Of a stretch of 64,000 bases of DNA, positions 33,947-45,222 are shown one piece after another; position 1 is the stretch's first letter; each line of letters begins with the position of its first letter. The stretch comes from Eumeta japonica (Eukaryota > Arthropoda > Insecta > Lepidoptera > Psychidae). The position numbers and the translations under genes were made by a program. The DNA lies in NCBI GenBank assembly GCA_005406025.1, contig BGZK01001232.1:122831-186830 (forward strand), in the 5' to 3' direction. The notes below the pieces were generated by a model. The model saw only the letters and a program-made list of their open reading frames with translations. It was not told the DNA's origin and searched no databases.

Positions 33947-34511
33947 GAGCGCATAGCAGTGATGAATCTTAAGCTACCGGAGTACAAAGATCCATGGTCC
34001 ATCATACAAGTATACTCACCTACGGAACAATCTGACTCAGAAACTATAGACTCATTCTATCAAGATATCCAAAACACAATCCGCGATTATGCTCACAAAA
34101 ATCTTGTAGTGATAGGAGACTTTAATGGCTAAATTGGAGAACGATATCCAGAAGAAGACACAGTTCTGGGACCGTTTATATATAGAAAAAAGACTAGAAG
34201 TAAAAACGGAGAGAAGCTTGTAAACTTTGCACAAGAAAATGGCTTGAGAGTTTTTAAACACAATGCTTAAGAAGAAAGAAAGTAAGATGTGGACCTGGAT
34301 ATCACCAGACGGAAAAACAAAAAATGAAATAGATTTCATAATGACTAGCAAAAGTAGATACTTTTCAAACATGAAAGTCATAAACAATTTCAACTACTAC
34401 ACGAACCATCGAATGATTCGAACAGAACTGTTGGCAACTCCGACTAAAAATTCAAGACCAAGAAAGAATACGATGAACATAAAACCTTCCAAATACCAAA
34501 CAACCAAATAA
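33930..34511 (+). pseudogene. RTE endonuclease domain, broken
   Basis: AP-endonuclease-like domain that would nick target DNA. From 33,930 the frame reads FIGVSERIAVMNLKLPEYKD, then PWSIIQVYSPTEQ and VVIGDFNG (34,107-34,129), followed by a TAA at 34,130 where the family has Gln (usual GDFNGQIG). Near 34,260 the frame shifts to the 82-codon frame 34263-34511 with MWTWISPDGKTKNEIDFIMT. The catalytic SDH motif near the end appears as TNHRMI, so the aspartate is Asn here. The first part of the domain is missing. Confidence 0.85.
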
Positions 34512-34533
34512 CCAACATCAGGACATAAAACTT

Positions 34534-35757
34534 ATGAATCCTCATAAAGGAATAATAAACACAGAGGTGCAAGAAAAATACAACTGGTTAGAAGAAACAA
34601 TTAAAATATCTATTCAACAAGGGACCACAAGCAAAGACCTCACAAACAAATGGATGACTGACAAAACCATTAACCTTCTTAATCAAAGAGCCGACATAAT
34701 CAAGGAAAAAAAAATACCAACGACAGTCGAAAACAAATTGCAAAAATCAGTAAAGAAATAAAAAGAAAGTATTAGAAAAGATAGAACTCAGAGAAGAATG
34801 GAAACAATAGAGACACATCCTAAAGTCAGGAGGAATAAAAAGGCATTTAAGGAGTTAACTAACAAAAAAGACTGGATCGTACAGATGAAACACAATAACA
34901 GAGAAAAGGAAAACCGAAGGCAAGGAATATTAGGAATCGCTACGATTTACTACAAGAAACTATATGAAAGTACCACAGCGGAAAAAGAAATAGAATTGTT
35001 AGAAATTTCATTCGTGCCCAGCATCATGCAAGAAGAAATAGAATTTGCTCTAGAAACCCAAAGAGACGACAAAGCCCCAGGACCAGATGGAATAAGCAAC
35101 GAAGTACTAAAACGAGCGAAACACGTTATAACACCTATTCTCAAAGACATCTTCAATGATATCATCGACTCAGAAACGATACCACAGCAGTGGACTAAAT
35201 CCAATATAATCTTTCTGTACAAAAAAGGCGATCAGTACGATATCGGAAACTACCGGCCCATAAGTTTGATGTCCAACATATACAAAATATTTGCAAAGAT
35301 CATACTAAAGCGAATGGAAAGAAAACTTGACGAACAACAGCCAATAGAACAGGCAGGTTTTAGAAGAGACTATTCGGTACTCGATCATATACATTCTGTT
35401 AGACAAATCATCGAGAAATATAGAGAATACCAACTCGTATTTTAGCTAGCATTTGTCGATTATAGCAAGGCATTCGACTCGTTAATACATGCTAACATCT
35501 GGGAGGCTCTAAAAGAACAAGGGATAGAACAGAAATATATAAGATTGATCAGAAATGTATATAAAAACAGCTCGGCGTGCATTCATTTAGAAAAGAAAGG
35601 AGATCCATTTAAGATTAAAAAAGGCGTAAGACAAGGAGATCCTCTCTCTCCCAAAACTTTTCTCCGCGGTCTTAGAAATGACCTTCAAAAGTTTCGAATG
35701 GCAAAATCTGGGTTTAAATATCGACGGCCGCACATTAACACACTTAAGGTTTGCTGA
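34534..35757 (+). pseudogene. RTE reverse transcriptase, two in-frame stops
   Basis: One frame carries linker and polymerase with stops at 34,759 (TAA) and 35,443 (TAG). From 34,798 the 215-residue open segment includes KAPGPDGI (residues 92-99), NYRPISL (151-157) and EQAGFRR (184-190), all standard RTE-clade reverse transcriptase motifs. After the TAG the same frame continues LAFVDYSKAFDSL (first catalytic Asp region), IRLIRNVYKNS and GVRQGDPLSPKTF. It then slips out of frame around 35,660-35,680, so the FADD motif is in another frame. Confidence 0.92.
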
Positions 35758-36530
35758 CGATATTGTTCTATTCGCAAAAACGCCAGATGACCTCGTTAGA
35801 ATGTTAAACGAACTAGCATCTGAGAGCAGAAAAATAGGACTAAAATTAAATCCCAAAAAAACTAAAGTAATGACCAACGGAAATAAAAGCAGCATAAAAG
35901 TAGGCGATTCAGAGATTGATTATGTTGATGAATATATTTACCTGGGACAGCTGATATCACCGCAAGATAACATAAACAAAGAAATTGAAAGAAGGGTAGC
36001 CAACAGCTGGAAAAGATATTGGGGTCTCAGGGAAGTAATGAAAGACAAAAACCTACACATAGCAACAAAGAGTAAACTATTCAATATCTGCATTCTGCCA
36101 GTCTTAATGTACGGAAGCCAGACATGGGCCATAACAAAAACATAACGAATAGAATTGCGATTTGCCAACGATCAATGGAGAGGAGCATGCTAGGAGTCAA
36201 GAAAAGAGATAGATTAAGAACATCAACATTAGAAAAAGACCAAGGTACAGGACGCAAGTTTAAAATAAAAGGCTAAAATGGAAGTGGTCGGGACACATGA
36301 TTAGAGGAAAGGATAAATGGAGCAAAATAATTACACAATGGTACCCAAGAGATGGCAAAAGGAAAAGAGAAGACCACAAAACGATGGGATGATGATATTA
36401 GGCAGGTTGCAGGCAAAACATGGAGTAGAGTAGCCAGAGAGGTCAGAATGGAGTAGGTTGGAGGCCTTTGCCAACTGGCAAACGGACCTACAGAAAGTAA
36501 AGAAGCACCAAATATGCGAATAAGCTTAGT
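35678..36530 (+). pseudogene. RTE reverse transcriptase C-terminal part
   Basis: The 155-codon frame 35678-36145 has the catalytic LRFADDIVLFAKT (FADD at residues 25-28), then ESRKIGLKLNPKKTKVM, the YLGQLISP motif and ILPVLMYGSQTWA. After the stop at 36,143 the family's C-terminus continues in other frames to about 36,530 (RSMERSMLGVKKRDR; KRWDDDIRQVAGKTW; an 'FANWQTDLQ' end). Two active-site aspartates are kept in this fragment, but the protein cannot be made as one chain. Confidence 0.9.
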
Positions 36531-36633
36531 AATGTAAGAAACATAATTGTATAGATAGTATATAACAGTGTAATAGTATAAGAAACACAATTGTATATCT
36601 ATTGTCCGAATAAAAGGCTTATTATTATTATTA

Positions 36634-36647
36634 TATTGTAATTTGTG
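36634..36647 (+). repeat. Target-site duplication, right copy
   Basis: TATTGTAATTTGTG directly after the TTA tail, identical to 33,891-33,904. Confidence 0.9.
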
Positions 36648-36785
36648 GTCTGCAAAAAAACAAACACCAAGAAATATTGTACAATAAAATAACGATATCG
36701 TCGTACGAGCGATTGTCAACTTGAAGTATTACCGCCCGCGCCGTTAGTCCGACGTAAAGTACGACATTACATTTATGTTACGGAT

Positions 36786-39725
36786 ACACAAAATCATTAT
36801 TTCGTTCATAGACCTGTCTTTTGATCCCCGTTGTACCTATAAAAAACGTTATTTCATATGTAATGTTTATAGGTACTATAGGGATCAAAACACGTAGGTC
36901 TGTAAAGACCTACGTGTTTCGATCTCCATAGTACCTATAAAAAACGTTATTACGTTCATAGACCTACGTATTTTGATACCCATAGTACCTATAAAAAACG
37001 TTATAACATTTAATGGACCTTTGATCCCCATAGTATCTATAAACAACGTTATTACGTTCATAGAGCTACGTCTTTGGATCCCCATAGTAACTGTAAACAA
37101 CGTTATTACGTTCATAGAGCTACGTCTTTTGATCCCCATAGTACCTATAAACAACGTTATTACGTTCATAGAGCTACTTGATCCCCATAGTACCTATAAA
37201 CAACGTTATTACGTTCATAGGGCTGTCTTTTGATCCCCATGGTACCTATAAACAACGTTATTACGTTCATAGAGCTACGTCTTTTGATCCCCATAGTACC
37301 TGTAAACAACGTTATTACGTTCATAGAGCTACGTCTTTTGATCCCTATGGTACCTATAAACAACGTTATTACGTTCATAGAGCTATCTTTTGATCCCCAT
37401 AGCACCTGTAAAACAACGTTATTATGTTCATAGATACGTCTTTGATCCCATAGTAATAAACAACGCTATATGTTCATAGAGCTGCCGTCTTTTGATCCCT
37501 ATAGTACCTATAAACAACGTTATTACTTCATAGAGCTATGCCCTTTGGATCCCCATAGCACCTGTAAACAACGTTATTACGTTCATAGAGCTACACGTCT
37601 TTTGAAGTCCTACTGCCTATACCCAAGTACCTATAAACAACGTTATTATTCAGAGCTACGTCTTTGATCCCTATATAGTACCTATAAACAACGTTATTAC
37701 GTTCATAGAGCTACGTCTTTTGATCCCTATGGTATTTATAAACAACGTTATTACGTTCATAGCTACGTCTTTGATCCCCATGGTACCTATAAACAACGTT
37801 ATTACGTTCATAGAGCTACGTCTTTTGATCCGCATAGTAACTATAAACAACGTTATTACGTTCATAGAGCTACGTCTTTTGATCCTCCTAGGTACCTATA
37901 AAACAACGTTATTACGTTCATAGAGCTACGTCTTTTGATCCGCATAGTACCTATAAACAATGTTATTACTTTCATAGAGCTACGTCTTTTGATCCGCATA
38001 GTACCTATAAACAACGTTATTACGTTCATAGAGCTACGTCTTTTGATCCCTATAGTACCTATAAACAACGTTATTACGTTCATAGAGCTACGTCTTTTGA
38101 TCCGCATAGTACCTATAAACAACGTTATTACGTTCATAGAGCTACGTCTTTTGATCCCTATAGTACCTATAAACAACGTTATTATGTTCATAGAGCTACG
38201 TCTTTTGATCCCTATAGTACCTATAAACAACGTTATTACGTTCATAGAGCTACGTCTTTTGATCCCTATAGTACCTATAAACAACGTTATTACGTTCATA
38301 GAGCTACGTCTTTTGATCCCCATAGTACCTATAAACAACGTTATTACGTTCATAGAGCTACGTCTTTTGATCCGCATAGTAACTATAAACAACGTTATTA
38401 TGTTCATAGAGCTACGTCTTTTGATCCCATGGTACCTATAAACAACGTTATTACGTTCATAGAGCTACGTCTTTTGATCCGCATAGTACCCATAAACAAT
38501 GTTATTACTTTCATAGGTACGCTGTCTTTGATCCGCATAGTACCTATAAACAACGTTATTACGTTCATAGAGCTACGTCTTTTGATCCCTATAGTACCTA
38601 TAAACAACGTTATTACGTTCATAGAGCTACGTCTTTTGATCCGCATAGTACCTATAAACAACGTTATTACGTTCATAGAGCTACGTCTTTTGATCCCCAT
38701 AGTACCTATAAACAACGTTATTACGTTCATAGAGCTACGTCTTTTGATCCCTATAGTACCTATAAACAACGTTATTACGTTCATAGAGCTACGTCTTTTG
38801 ATCCCTATAGTACCTATAAACAACGTTATTACGTTCATAGAGCTACGTCTTTTGATCCGCATAGTACCTATAAACAACGTTATTACGTTCATAGAGCTAC
38901 GTCTTTTGATCCGCATAGTACCTATAAACAACGTTATTACGTTCATAGAGCTACGTCTTTTGATCCCATAGTACCTATAAACAACGTTATTACGTTCATA
39001 GAGCTACGTCTTTTGATCCGCATAGTACCTATAAACAACGTTATTACTTTCATAGAGCTACGTCTTTTGATCCCTATAGTACCTATAAACAACGTTATTA
39101 CGTTCATAGAGCTACGTCTTTGATCCGCATGGTACCTATAAACAACGTTATTACGTTCATAGAGCTACGTCTTTGATCCCATAGTACCTATAAACAACGT
39201 TATTACGTTCATAGAGCTACGTCTTTTGATCCCTATAGTACCTATAAACAACGTTATTACGTTCATAGAGCTACGTCTTTGATCCCATAGTAACTATAAA
39301 CAACGTTATTACGTTCATAGAACTACGTCTTTGATCCCTATATACCTATAAACAACGTTATTACGTTCATAGAGCTACGTCTTTGATCCGCATAGTACCT
39401 GTAAACAACGTTATTACGTTCATAGAGCTACATCTTTTGATCCCCATAGTACCTGTAAACAACGTTATTACGTTCATAGAGCTACGTCTTTTGATCCCTA
39501 TAGTACCTATAAACAACGTTATTACGTTCATAGAGCTACGTCTTTTGATCCCTATAGTACCTATAAACAACGTTATTACGTTCATAGAGCTACGTCTTTT
39601 GATCCCCATAGTACCTATAAACAACGTTATTACGTTCATAACCTATGTATTTCGATCGCCATAGTATTTACATAAAATCATTACATTCATGAAGCTTATG
39701 CTTTTGATTTATATGGTATTTACAT
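36786..39725 (+). repeat. 54-bp satellite array, about 53 units
   Basis: Tandem array with core unit of 54 bp, containing CTTTTGATCCCTATAGTACC, TATAAACAACGTTATTACGT and TCATAGAGCTACGT in order. The main variable site is the base pair after GATCC (CC, CT or GC before ATAG). Units near both edges are diverged (ACCTACGTATTTYGAT type), while the core from about 37,000 to 39,640 is homogeneous, as in arrays maintained by unequal exchange. Because 54 is a multiple of 3, long frames open on both strands (up to 181 codons, repeat MNVITLFIGTIGIKRRSS on minus and a VPINNVITFIELRLLIP type on plus). Small indels break them, so I regard them as by-products. No centromere-type protein box is recognised. 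Confidence 0.95.
36866..36941. repeat. Inverted satellite unit forming a 36-bp palindrome
   Basis: The second unit of the array is reversed. Its arm 36,866-36,901 pairs with the following forward unit 36,906-36,941 at 33 of 36 positions, around a GTAA loop. Core: ACACGTAGGTCT / AGACCTACGTGT. Confidence 0.92.
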
Positions 39726-39849
39726 ACAATTTCTGAATTTCCATTGTGAGTCTAAATAAATCGATATCGAAATACGTCGAATTTTTGTTTCGTTTCATAA
39801 GATTAATATTTATTGTGGATCATATTTATTGCAGCTGCCACGTTGAAGC
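39726..39849. other. Satellite flank with paired E-boxes
   Basis: AT-rich flank ending in CAGCTG at 39,832; a second CAGCTG is at 39,854, 22 bp later, at the start of the GC island. Confidence 0.5.
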
Positions 39850-40020
39850 GGGTCAGCTGCAATGAGAAGGCCGACGGGCTGTCGGAGCCGCGATATTAAT
39901 TGCTATCGGCGGAGGGGATAGGCCTCCGGAATGGGCGGCGCGGGGCAAAAGGGGCAGACTGCCCGGGAGGACGACGTAATGAGTCCAATCAAAATATGAG
40001 TGACATGGGCCGCGCGCTGG
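39850..40020. other. GC-rich island with E-box and homeodomain-like sites
   Basis: About 170 bp with CAGCTG, GATATTAATTGCTATC (TAAT core), GGGATAGGCCTCCGG and GGGCAGACTGCCCGGG. No convincing frame. The make-up suggests a conserved regulatory element, but that is inference. Confidence 0.4.
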
Positions 40021-40461
40021 TCTACATTGTCAGTGACATTGATTGAACCTTTGTGTTTCTAGCGTCATCCCTTACACACGATTCAGCAACTAAAGTGCAT
40101 TATGTATTTAATTATTATTTTAACCCATATTTGTTACTACCTTAGGTCGAAAATCAACGACAATTCTGTTCTTAGTAGATTACAAAGATGTAAATAGTCT
40201 ATTTTATTTATGTATTACATCCATTCCTAATTATTATTAATTTCTCACGTATCTCCCATATCTATTTACCAATCTTTTCTGTATGTCAATAGTTCATCTT
40301 TTTTGTTAATCACTAAGAACATCTTTTTTGATTCATATTTTTTCGTCTATCACACTTTAAGTAAATGATAACGAATGATAACAAGCCACGAGGTCGGAAA
40401 AAATTGGAAGTTCCAAAACATGTGAACATGATATCTGTGAAACCTAGGTTTTTTTTGCAAA
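40021..40461. other. Unassigned AT-rich region
   Basis: Nothing recognised. Confidence 0.4.
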
Positions 40462-41010
40462 TTCAAATTGAAATTCAAAATATCTTTATTTTATAAGTTC
40501 AAAACAACACTTGAAATATGTCATATTTTTTGCGAATTTACATTTTAACACTCGTTCGGAAGACAGTTTTCCCTCAAGAAGAACGAGTATGTAACGTAAT
40601 GGTGACTCTTTCCTAATTTCATCATGCATAGACAAAACAAATACAAAACCATTAATGAACGAAACAGTCCGGTAAGAAATCGAGCCGCGTATACCCATGG
40701 ATACATGTCTTTTAAATAGTCGGAAATTGTGTTATACCCTTTTTTACTGAGTGATTGCTTAATAACGCTCTTGAATTTATAAAAGGGTAAATCTTGTATA
40801 TCTACAGGAACCGTATTGAAAAGCGCACACAGTGCCCTCTAAATGTAAACTTAGTTTATTTTTGTTTCTGCTATTGAGTTTATGTCGAACTCTATGTCCT
40901 TTAATATTTCTAATTTTTTTTATATATATTAAATGTTTATAAACAGTCTCAAAAAGGTAAACAAAGGTTCTGTGGAACGTAACTTCTTGTCGAGCATCAA
41001 TATCCTATAA
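40462..41010 (-). pseudogene. LINE 3' end relic
   Basis: On the minus strand, broken frames give FRGHCVRFSIRFL, IYKIYPFINSRALLSNHSVK, TISDYLKDMYPWV, and the element ends AAAATAAAGATATTTTGAAT with a TTGAAATTTG-type tail near 40,462. 'CVRFYNKIP.D...LP...FK..IKQ.L' followed by 'DYL.D...W' is the C-terminal pattern of Jockey-like insect LINEs. The 70-codon frame 40486-40698 is the last part. The polymerase is absent. The wording of the C-terminus is close to that of the 60.9-kb pseudogene. Confidence 0.65.
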
Positions 41011-41304
41011 TATCTGTCGTTACGTATCTTACTTTACTATATATTTTAGAGTAGACGAATCGCCGAAGAAAAGGGAAGCTGTTGAAGCCGCTATTGCTCT
41101 TAAAATTAAACCGCATCACAAGAAAATACCAACACAACGAGCTACCTAACTCATGGAGCTCAGTCGGCCCTAAGTGGTGGTAGACCGCGCAGGCACCGTC
41201 CCACGTAATAACCGAGCACGCTCTTTCTCTGACAGTGCACGTTCTAACTGAGACACGACTGCGTCTGGCATATCTTTGGCTGAAACTGTTTTTATAAACT
41301 AATA

Positions 41305-41333
41305 AAACGGTATATTTACCTAATATACCGTTT
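41305..41333. repeat. 12-bp perfect hairpin
   Basis: AAACGGTATATT / AATATACCGTTT with loop TACCT. Confidence 0.9.
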
Positions 41334-41824
41334 ATATCCTTAAAAACATTTTTGTAATTTTTTAGTTTACAATATTTTTAATTCTAGTTGATATTTTGAT
41401 AATGTAGGTAGGCCTTAAAAATGGTATTTAATTTGTATTTTCGAAATAATTACTTCATACTTAATAATTTCGTTTAAAATTTTCTATGTTATACGTATTT
41501 ATTTTGGTTTAGTATACGTAGGGACAAGATTTAGTACTTTCTTTTTAAATCCAAGTTCCCTTGAGACTTTGGACCCATGATTAAAGGATATGAAGCTATG
41601 AAACGTGATAAAAATGAAAAATATTAATTATAAAAGTCATTATCTAATTAATACCTTACCTTTTATATATTTCATACATGAAACCATTGGCACTTATCCT
41701 TTTATTATTATACAGATTTTTTAGTAGATGTCAATAAATTCTAACTATTGTATTAGTCCTTATGACTAAACTTTTAAAAAGGTTTGCTGTTTCCCGAATT
41801 AACTCGAAGAATTGAGTCAGAAAA

Positions 41825-41909
41825 TATGAATGGTACAAAAGTTTATATATGTATATAAACTTTTGTACCATTCATAAATATACATATATAAACTTTTGAA
41901 CCATTCATA
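41825..41909. repeat. 25-bp near-loopless palindrome plus a third arm
   Basis: Arm 41,825-41,849, two-base spacer TG, exact reverse complement 41,852-41,876 (core GGTACAAAAGTTTATATA). A further copy in the second orientation, one substitution different in the shared core, follows at about 41,887-41,909. Confidence 0.93.
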
Positions 41910-42284
41910 CATACATATTTCAATTCCATAAGCGATACGCAAAGAAAGACCATTTGAAATAGTAACTATGACATCAGTAACATGTTGATCAATAACATAT
42001 ATATATATATATATATAACGGGGGCTTGTCAGTACGATAACGTCCACAATTCTCTAGAGATCCTAATGAAACTCAACATTCATATTGTATGGACGATTAC
42101 GAAGGTCGAGCTCATCTTTGAGCCAAATCAATCAACTAGTTTAGAAATTACAGCATTTTAAAATTTTCAAAAGCCGAAAATTACATTTTACATCTGAATT
42201 GCACATGAAAATAAAAAGAAATCCACTTCCATTTCGGCTGCCGAATGGCCACCGGAATTTTCACTTTTACACTTTCGTTTATTA

Positions 42285-42640
42285 ACTTTTTGCTATGAAA
42301 ATTGAAAAAAAAATCATAAAATTGAAAAGTTTTTATTTTCACCTCTATTTTCGAAAATCGATTTTAACCAGATTTTACAGTTACAGGGTCCCAGAATTTC
42401 TATTTCGACCATTTCCCAAGTGACGTCTGTATGTGTCTGTGTAAACCTATGACAACTTATGAACGGATTAACCGATCAAACCGCTGTCTGCCGCATTCAA
42501 AATGAATCTGCTCGACTGCAACTTCCAGAACACTTGAACCGATTTCAACCTCTAGTTTTTGAGGAATCTCAAAATAAAGTTTTTGGAAAAACTGTTTTTC
42601 GAAATAACTTTAGACTAGTAAAATAAAAAAAAATAATCTT
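42285..42640 (+). repeat. TTAAC-family repeat, truncated
   Basis: Head only: TTAACTTTTTGCTATGAAAA, then CACCTCTATTTTCGAAAATC, the CCCAGAATTTCTATTTCGAC block, TATGACAACTTATGAACGG and GAGGAATCTCAAAATAAAGT, ending about 42,640. Confidence 0.7.
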
Positions 42641-44892
42641 CTAACGGAGAGCTGATATTACAATATATTGACCAGAATAAAATTAATCTAAACGAAAACT
42701 GTATTGGACTAAATAGTAAACGTTATATATATGTTCATTCTACAAGACAACTATTTAGTTAATAAGGTGTTCGTGAGACTGTCGCATCGCACGAGGAAAT
42801 TGGAGCTTCCTACTCCGCCCACTCCGCTTTGAGTGGAGACAATTCGCAGCTCAACGAGATATATCATAACCGGCAAACGCATTCATAAAATAAGTTTTCT
42901 TTTTATCACAATAAACCAACTGAAGTAGACAAATATTAAGTAGGGAAGAAATTCTCGAAAAATATAATGTAAAATCTCATATAAAATTAATAAGTTTAAA
43001 TTACACTAGAATCTACGTTATATTATTGATATTTAACAAAAATTTACTGTTACTAACAAAAAAGAATCATTTTCCTAAATAATATTTTAATAACGTTAAA
43101 ACAATATTTTGTTGTATTATGAATTTTTTTTACTTTCAAATTTTTAATATTCTATCTCCTAATGTATGAACATTTTATGAAATTTTATGTTTGATTGTAT
43201 GAATGAATTTTTTCTTTTTGTGGTTTCCTTCCTCCTTGTTCTATAACTTATTCATTACCTCTCTGGTGCGATACGCCTCATGAGTTTTTTAATTTCAGAT
43301 TTATGAGCTAGCATCATAAGTACTAAATCCTCGTCCAATTACGGTTACATCTATGCAATTTATGTGATCCTTGTATAATTCTTATACACAATTTTAGTTC
43401 TATAAAATTGATAACGTCGTTTTTGTTTAACTAGTTTGTAAAAGTTGTGTTTTTGCTTATTTATTTGTTTCAACATGTTACTGACGTCATGGTTACTATT
43501 ACAAATGGTCTTTCTTTGCGTATCGCTTATAGAATTGAAAATTTGTGACGAAAATCGGCGTCAAAGCTTCCGGAAAATTCATTGGATTTCGCGTCATCAA
43601 ATAATAATAATCTATTTGCGAGTAAGAACGTTTGCGAATTGCGTAATCACGTCGCCATCGACACGCCGTTACGTGCAATCCTAAAAGCAGCCATAAAAAT
43701 GACAAAGCTTTACAAAAACGGAGGAGTTCTCTTTTGACGACGACAATGGAGCCCCGACGCTATTGTTGCATGGAAATTTTCCACAAAATATATAGCTTTC
43801 GTTTTGTACCGAATTTCGAGAAAGGGTCAAGTTGTTTTGCAAAATACAAAAATATATTTTTATTTCTTAAAAAGTAGGTTAAAGTATTTTTTGTTGAAGG
43901 TCAAATTTTAACTGTTTTCTATGACTTCGGTAAAATTGTTACGTTCTTTTCAAATCTAAATAGAAAAATTAGCCTCTGCTTCTCTATTACTATATTTCTT
44001 CATGTCATGGAGTATAACAAAAACCAAATATTTTGGAAGTAAATAATTTACATAGCGATACGAGATTAAGCTCATTATATTCTACAAACTGTGCCCGCTG
44101 CGACTTCGTACACATGTAAGTTTAGCTTGACTTATAAAACTTCTTTGTACTTACCGTTTGATGAGGACTAATTAGGGACATAAAAAAGGAATTTCTTAGC
44201 TAACTAACACAAGAAAGAGTCAAGCATACCTGATTTTATAAAAAACTAATGATGCTAAGATTTACACTAGCTTTTTTTTGAAGCATTTTCTACGGATAAA
44301 CATAGACAATTTCGCAACGTTAAGGAATCACTAGTACGTTGCCGGCCTTTTAAAAAGGAATAAGCTTTTTTTTTGACACGGCTGACGGTAGATCCTTTTC
44401 AAATTTCAAGAACAGAGAATTTCTTGTGTAACATAGGGCGTTAATACTTCTGCCATCAAAATGGAGATCGTGATATTTTCGGGGGGTAGAACGATAAAGG
44501 AATTCAACTGCAGAAATAAAATTAAATATTTTCCAGTGAACTCCCCATAATGTATTTGGAAAAATATGTATTAAAATGTTAAACCTCTTTGCAAATCCAA
44601 CAAATCGATGTTACCGCATTTTACGGACTCACTGAGGAATCTGGATGCTCGACGTGAGATGTAGTTTAAAGGTAGGAGATAATGATTAGGTTCCCAGTTC
44701 AAGGATTCCAATACAAAACATACAAAATAAATTAAATTTTTATTAATTTTTCTTTTAGTCAAAATTTCATATTTTTAATTATTTATTCTGCTATTCGGGA
44801 CGAAAAAAATCCAACAAATGAAAAATTATAGAAATTTTTGCAGCCGTTCTTGGGTTATGAAAGGTCTAACTGACACGATTTTGTTTTATACA
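42641..44892. other. Unassigned region
   Basis: AT-rich with a small GC patch at 42,785-42,855. Around 44,095-44,125 GTGCCCGCTGCGACTTCGTA resembles the 5' part of short RTE-like elements, but no matching 3' end was found. The opposing 79- and 68-codon frames near 43.5 kb have no domain. Confidence 0.4.
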
Positions 44893-45170
44893 TAGATAAC
44901 GAGCTGAACCCGACAGACATTCATTTTCTTAATATTTACAATATTATAATTATTTTTTTTATGCAAGAGATTAACATAGCTTACCAATTTTCATAGTGAC
45001 CGGTTGAATAGTATAGAAATTGGTGTACTGCAGCGCCATCTAGTGGAGAGTTCCAACAAAAACAATAACACAATCACCTTCTTCATAGAATAATACATAT
45101 ACGTGCCAATTTTCATGGTGATCGGTCGAACGGCAAAGGAGTTTAGCGATAACATATACACACACATTCA

Positions 45171-45214
<44 letters not shown>

Positions 45215-45222
45215 TAGATAAA
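44893..45222 (+). mobile_element. Short RTE-like non-autonomous element
   Basis: Starts ACGAGCTGAACCCGACAGAC, contains CAGCGCCATCTAGTGGAG and CCAATTTTCATGGTGATCGG followed by TCGAACGG, and ends in a TA microsatellite (about 45,174-45,207). This arrangement is a familiar insect short-element pattern. ATAGATA occurs just before the start and just after the end, a possible short target duplication. Confidence 0.6.

Larger units (their letters stand above)
33905..36633 (+). mobile_element. RTE-type non-LTR retrotransposon, 5'-truncated
   Basis: A 2.7-kb insertion with a perfect 14-bp target-site duplication. It holds the remains of one long ORF: an endonuclease fragment, linker, reverse transcriptase and C-terminal region. 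It ends in TTATTATTATTATTA (36,619-36,633), the short-repeat 3' end usual for RTE-clade elements. The missing 5' part would hold the endonuclease N-terminus and 5' UTR. Stops at 34,130, 34,759 and 35,443 and frame changes near 34,260 and 35,660-35,680 make it inactive. Confidence 0.9.
41011..42284. other. Unassigned region with strong hairpins
   Basis: No gene recognised. It holds hairpins at 41,305-41,333 and 41,825-41,876 and a TA microsatellite at about 41,997-42,016. The 41,150-41,260 part is somewhat GC-rich without a frame. Confidence 0.4.

Noticed and set aside
34052..34393. 113-codon minus ORF
   Set aside because: Antisense shadow of the RTE endonuclease, whose plus-strand motifs are clear.
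37862..38971. Long ORFs (168-181 codons) on both strands as protein-coding genes
   Set aside because: They are translations of the 54-bp satellite, open on both strands at once, and start and stop where units have small indels.
36786..39725. CRISPR-like array
   Set aside because: Units are contiguous with no unique spacers; the sequence is eukaryotic.
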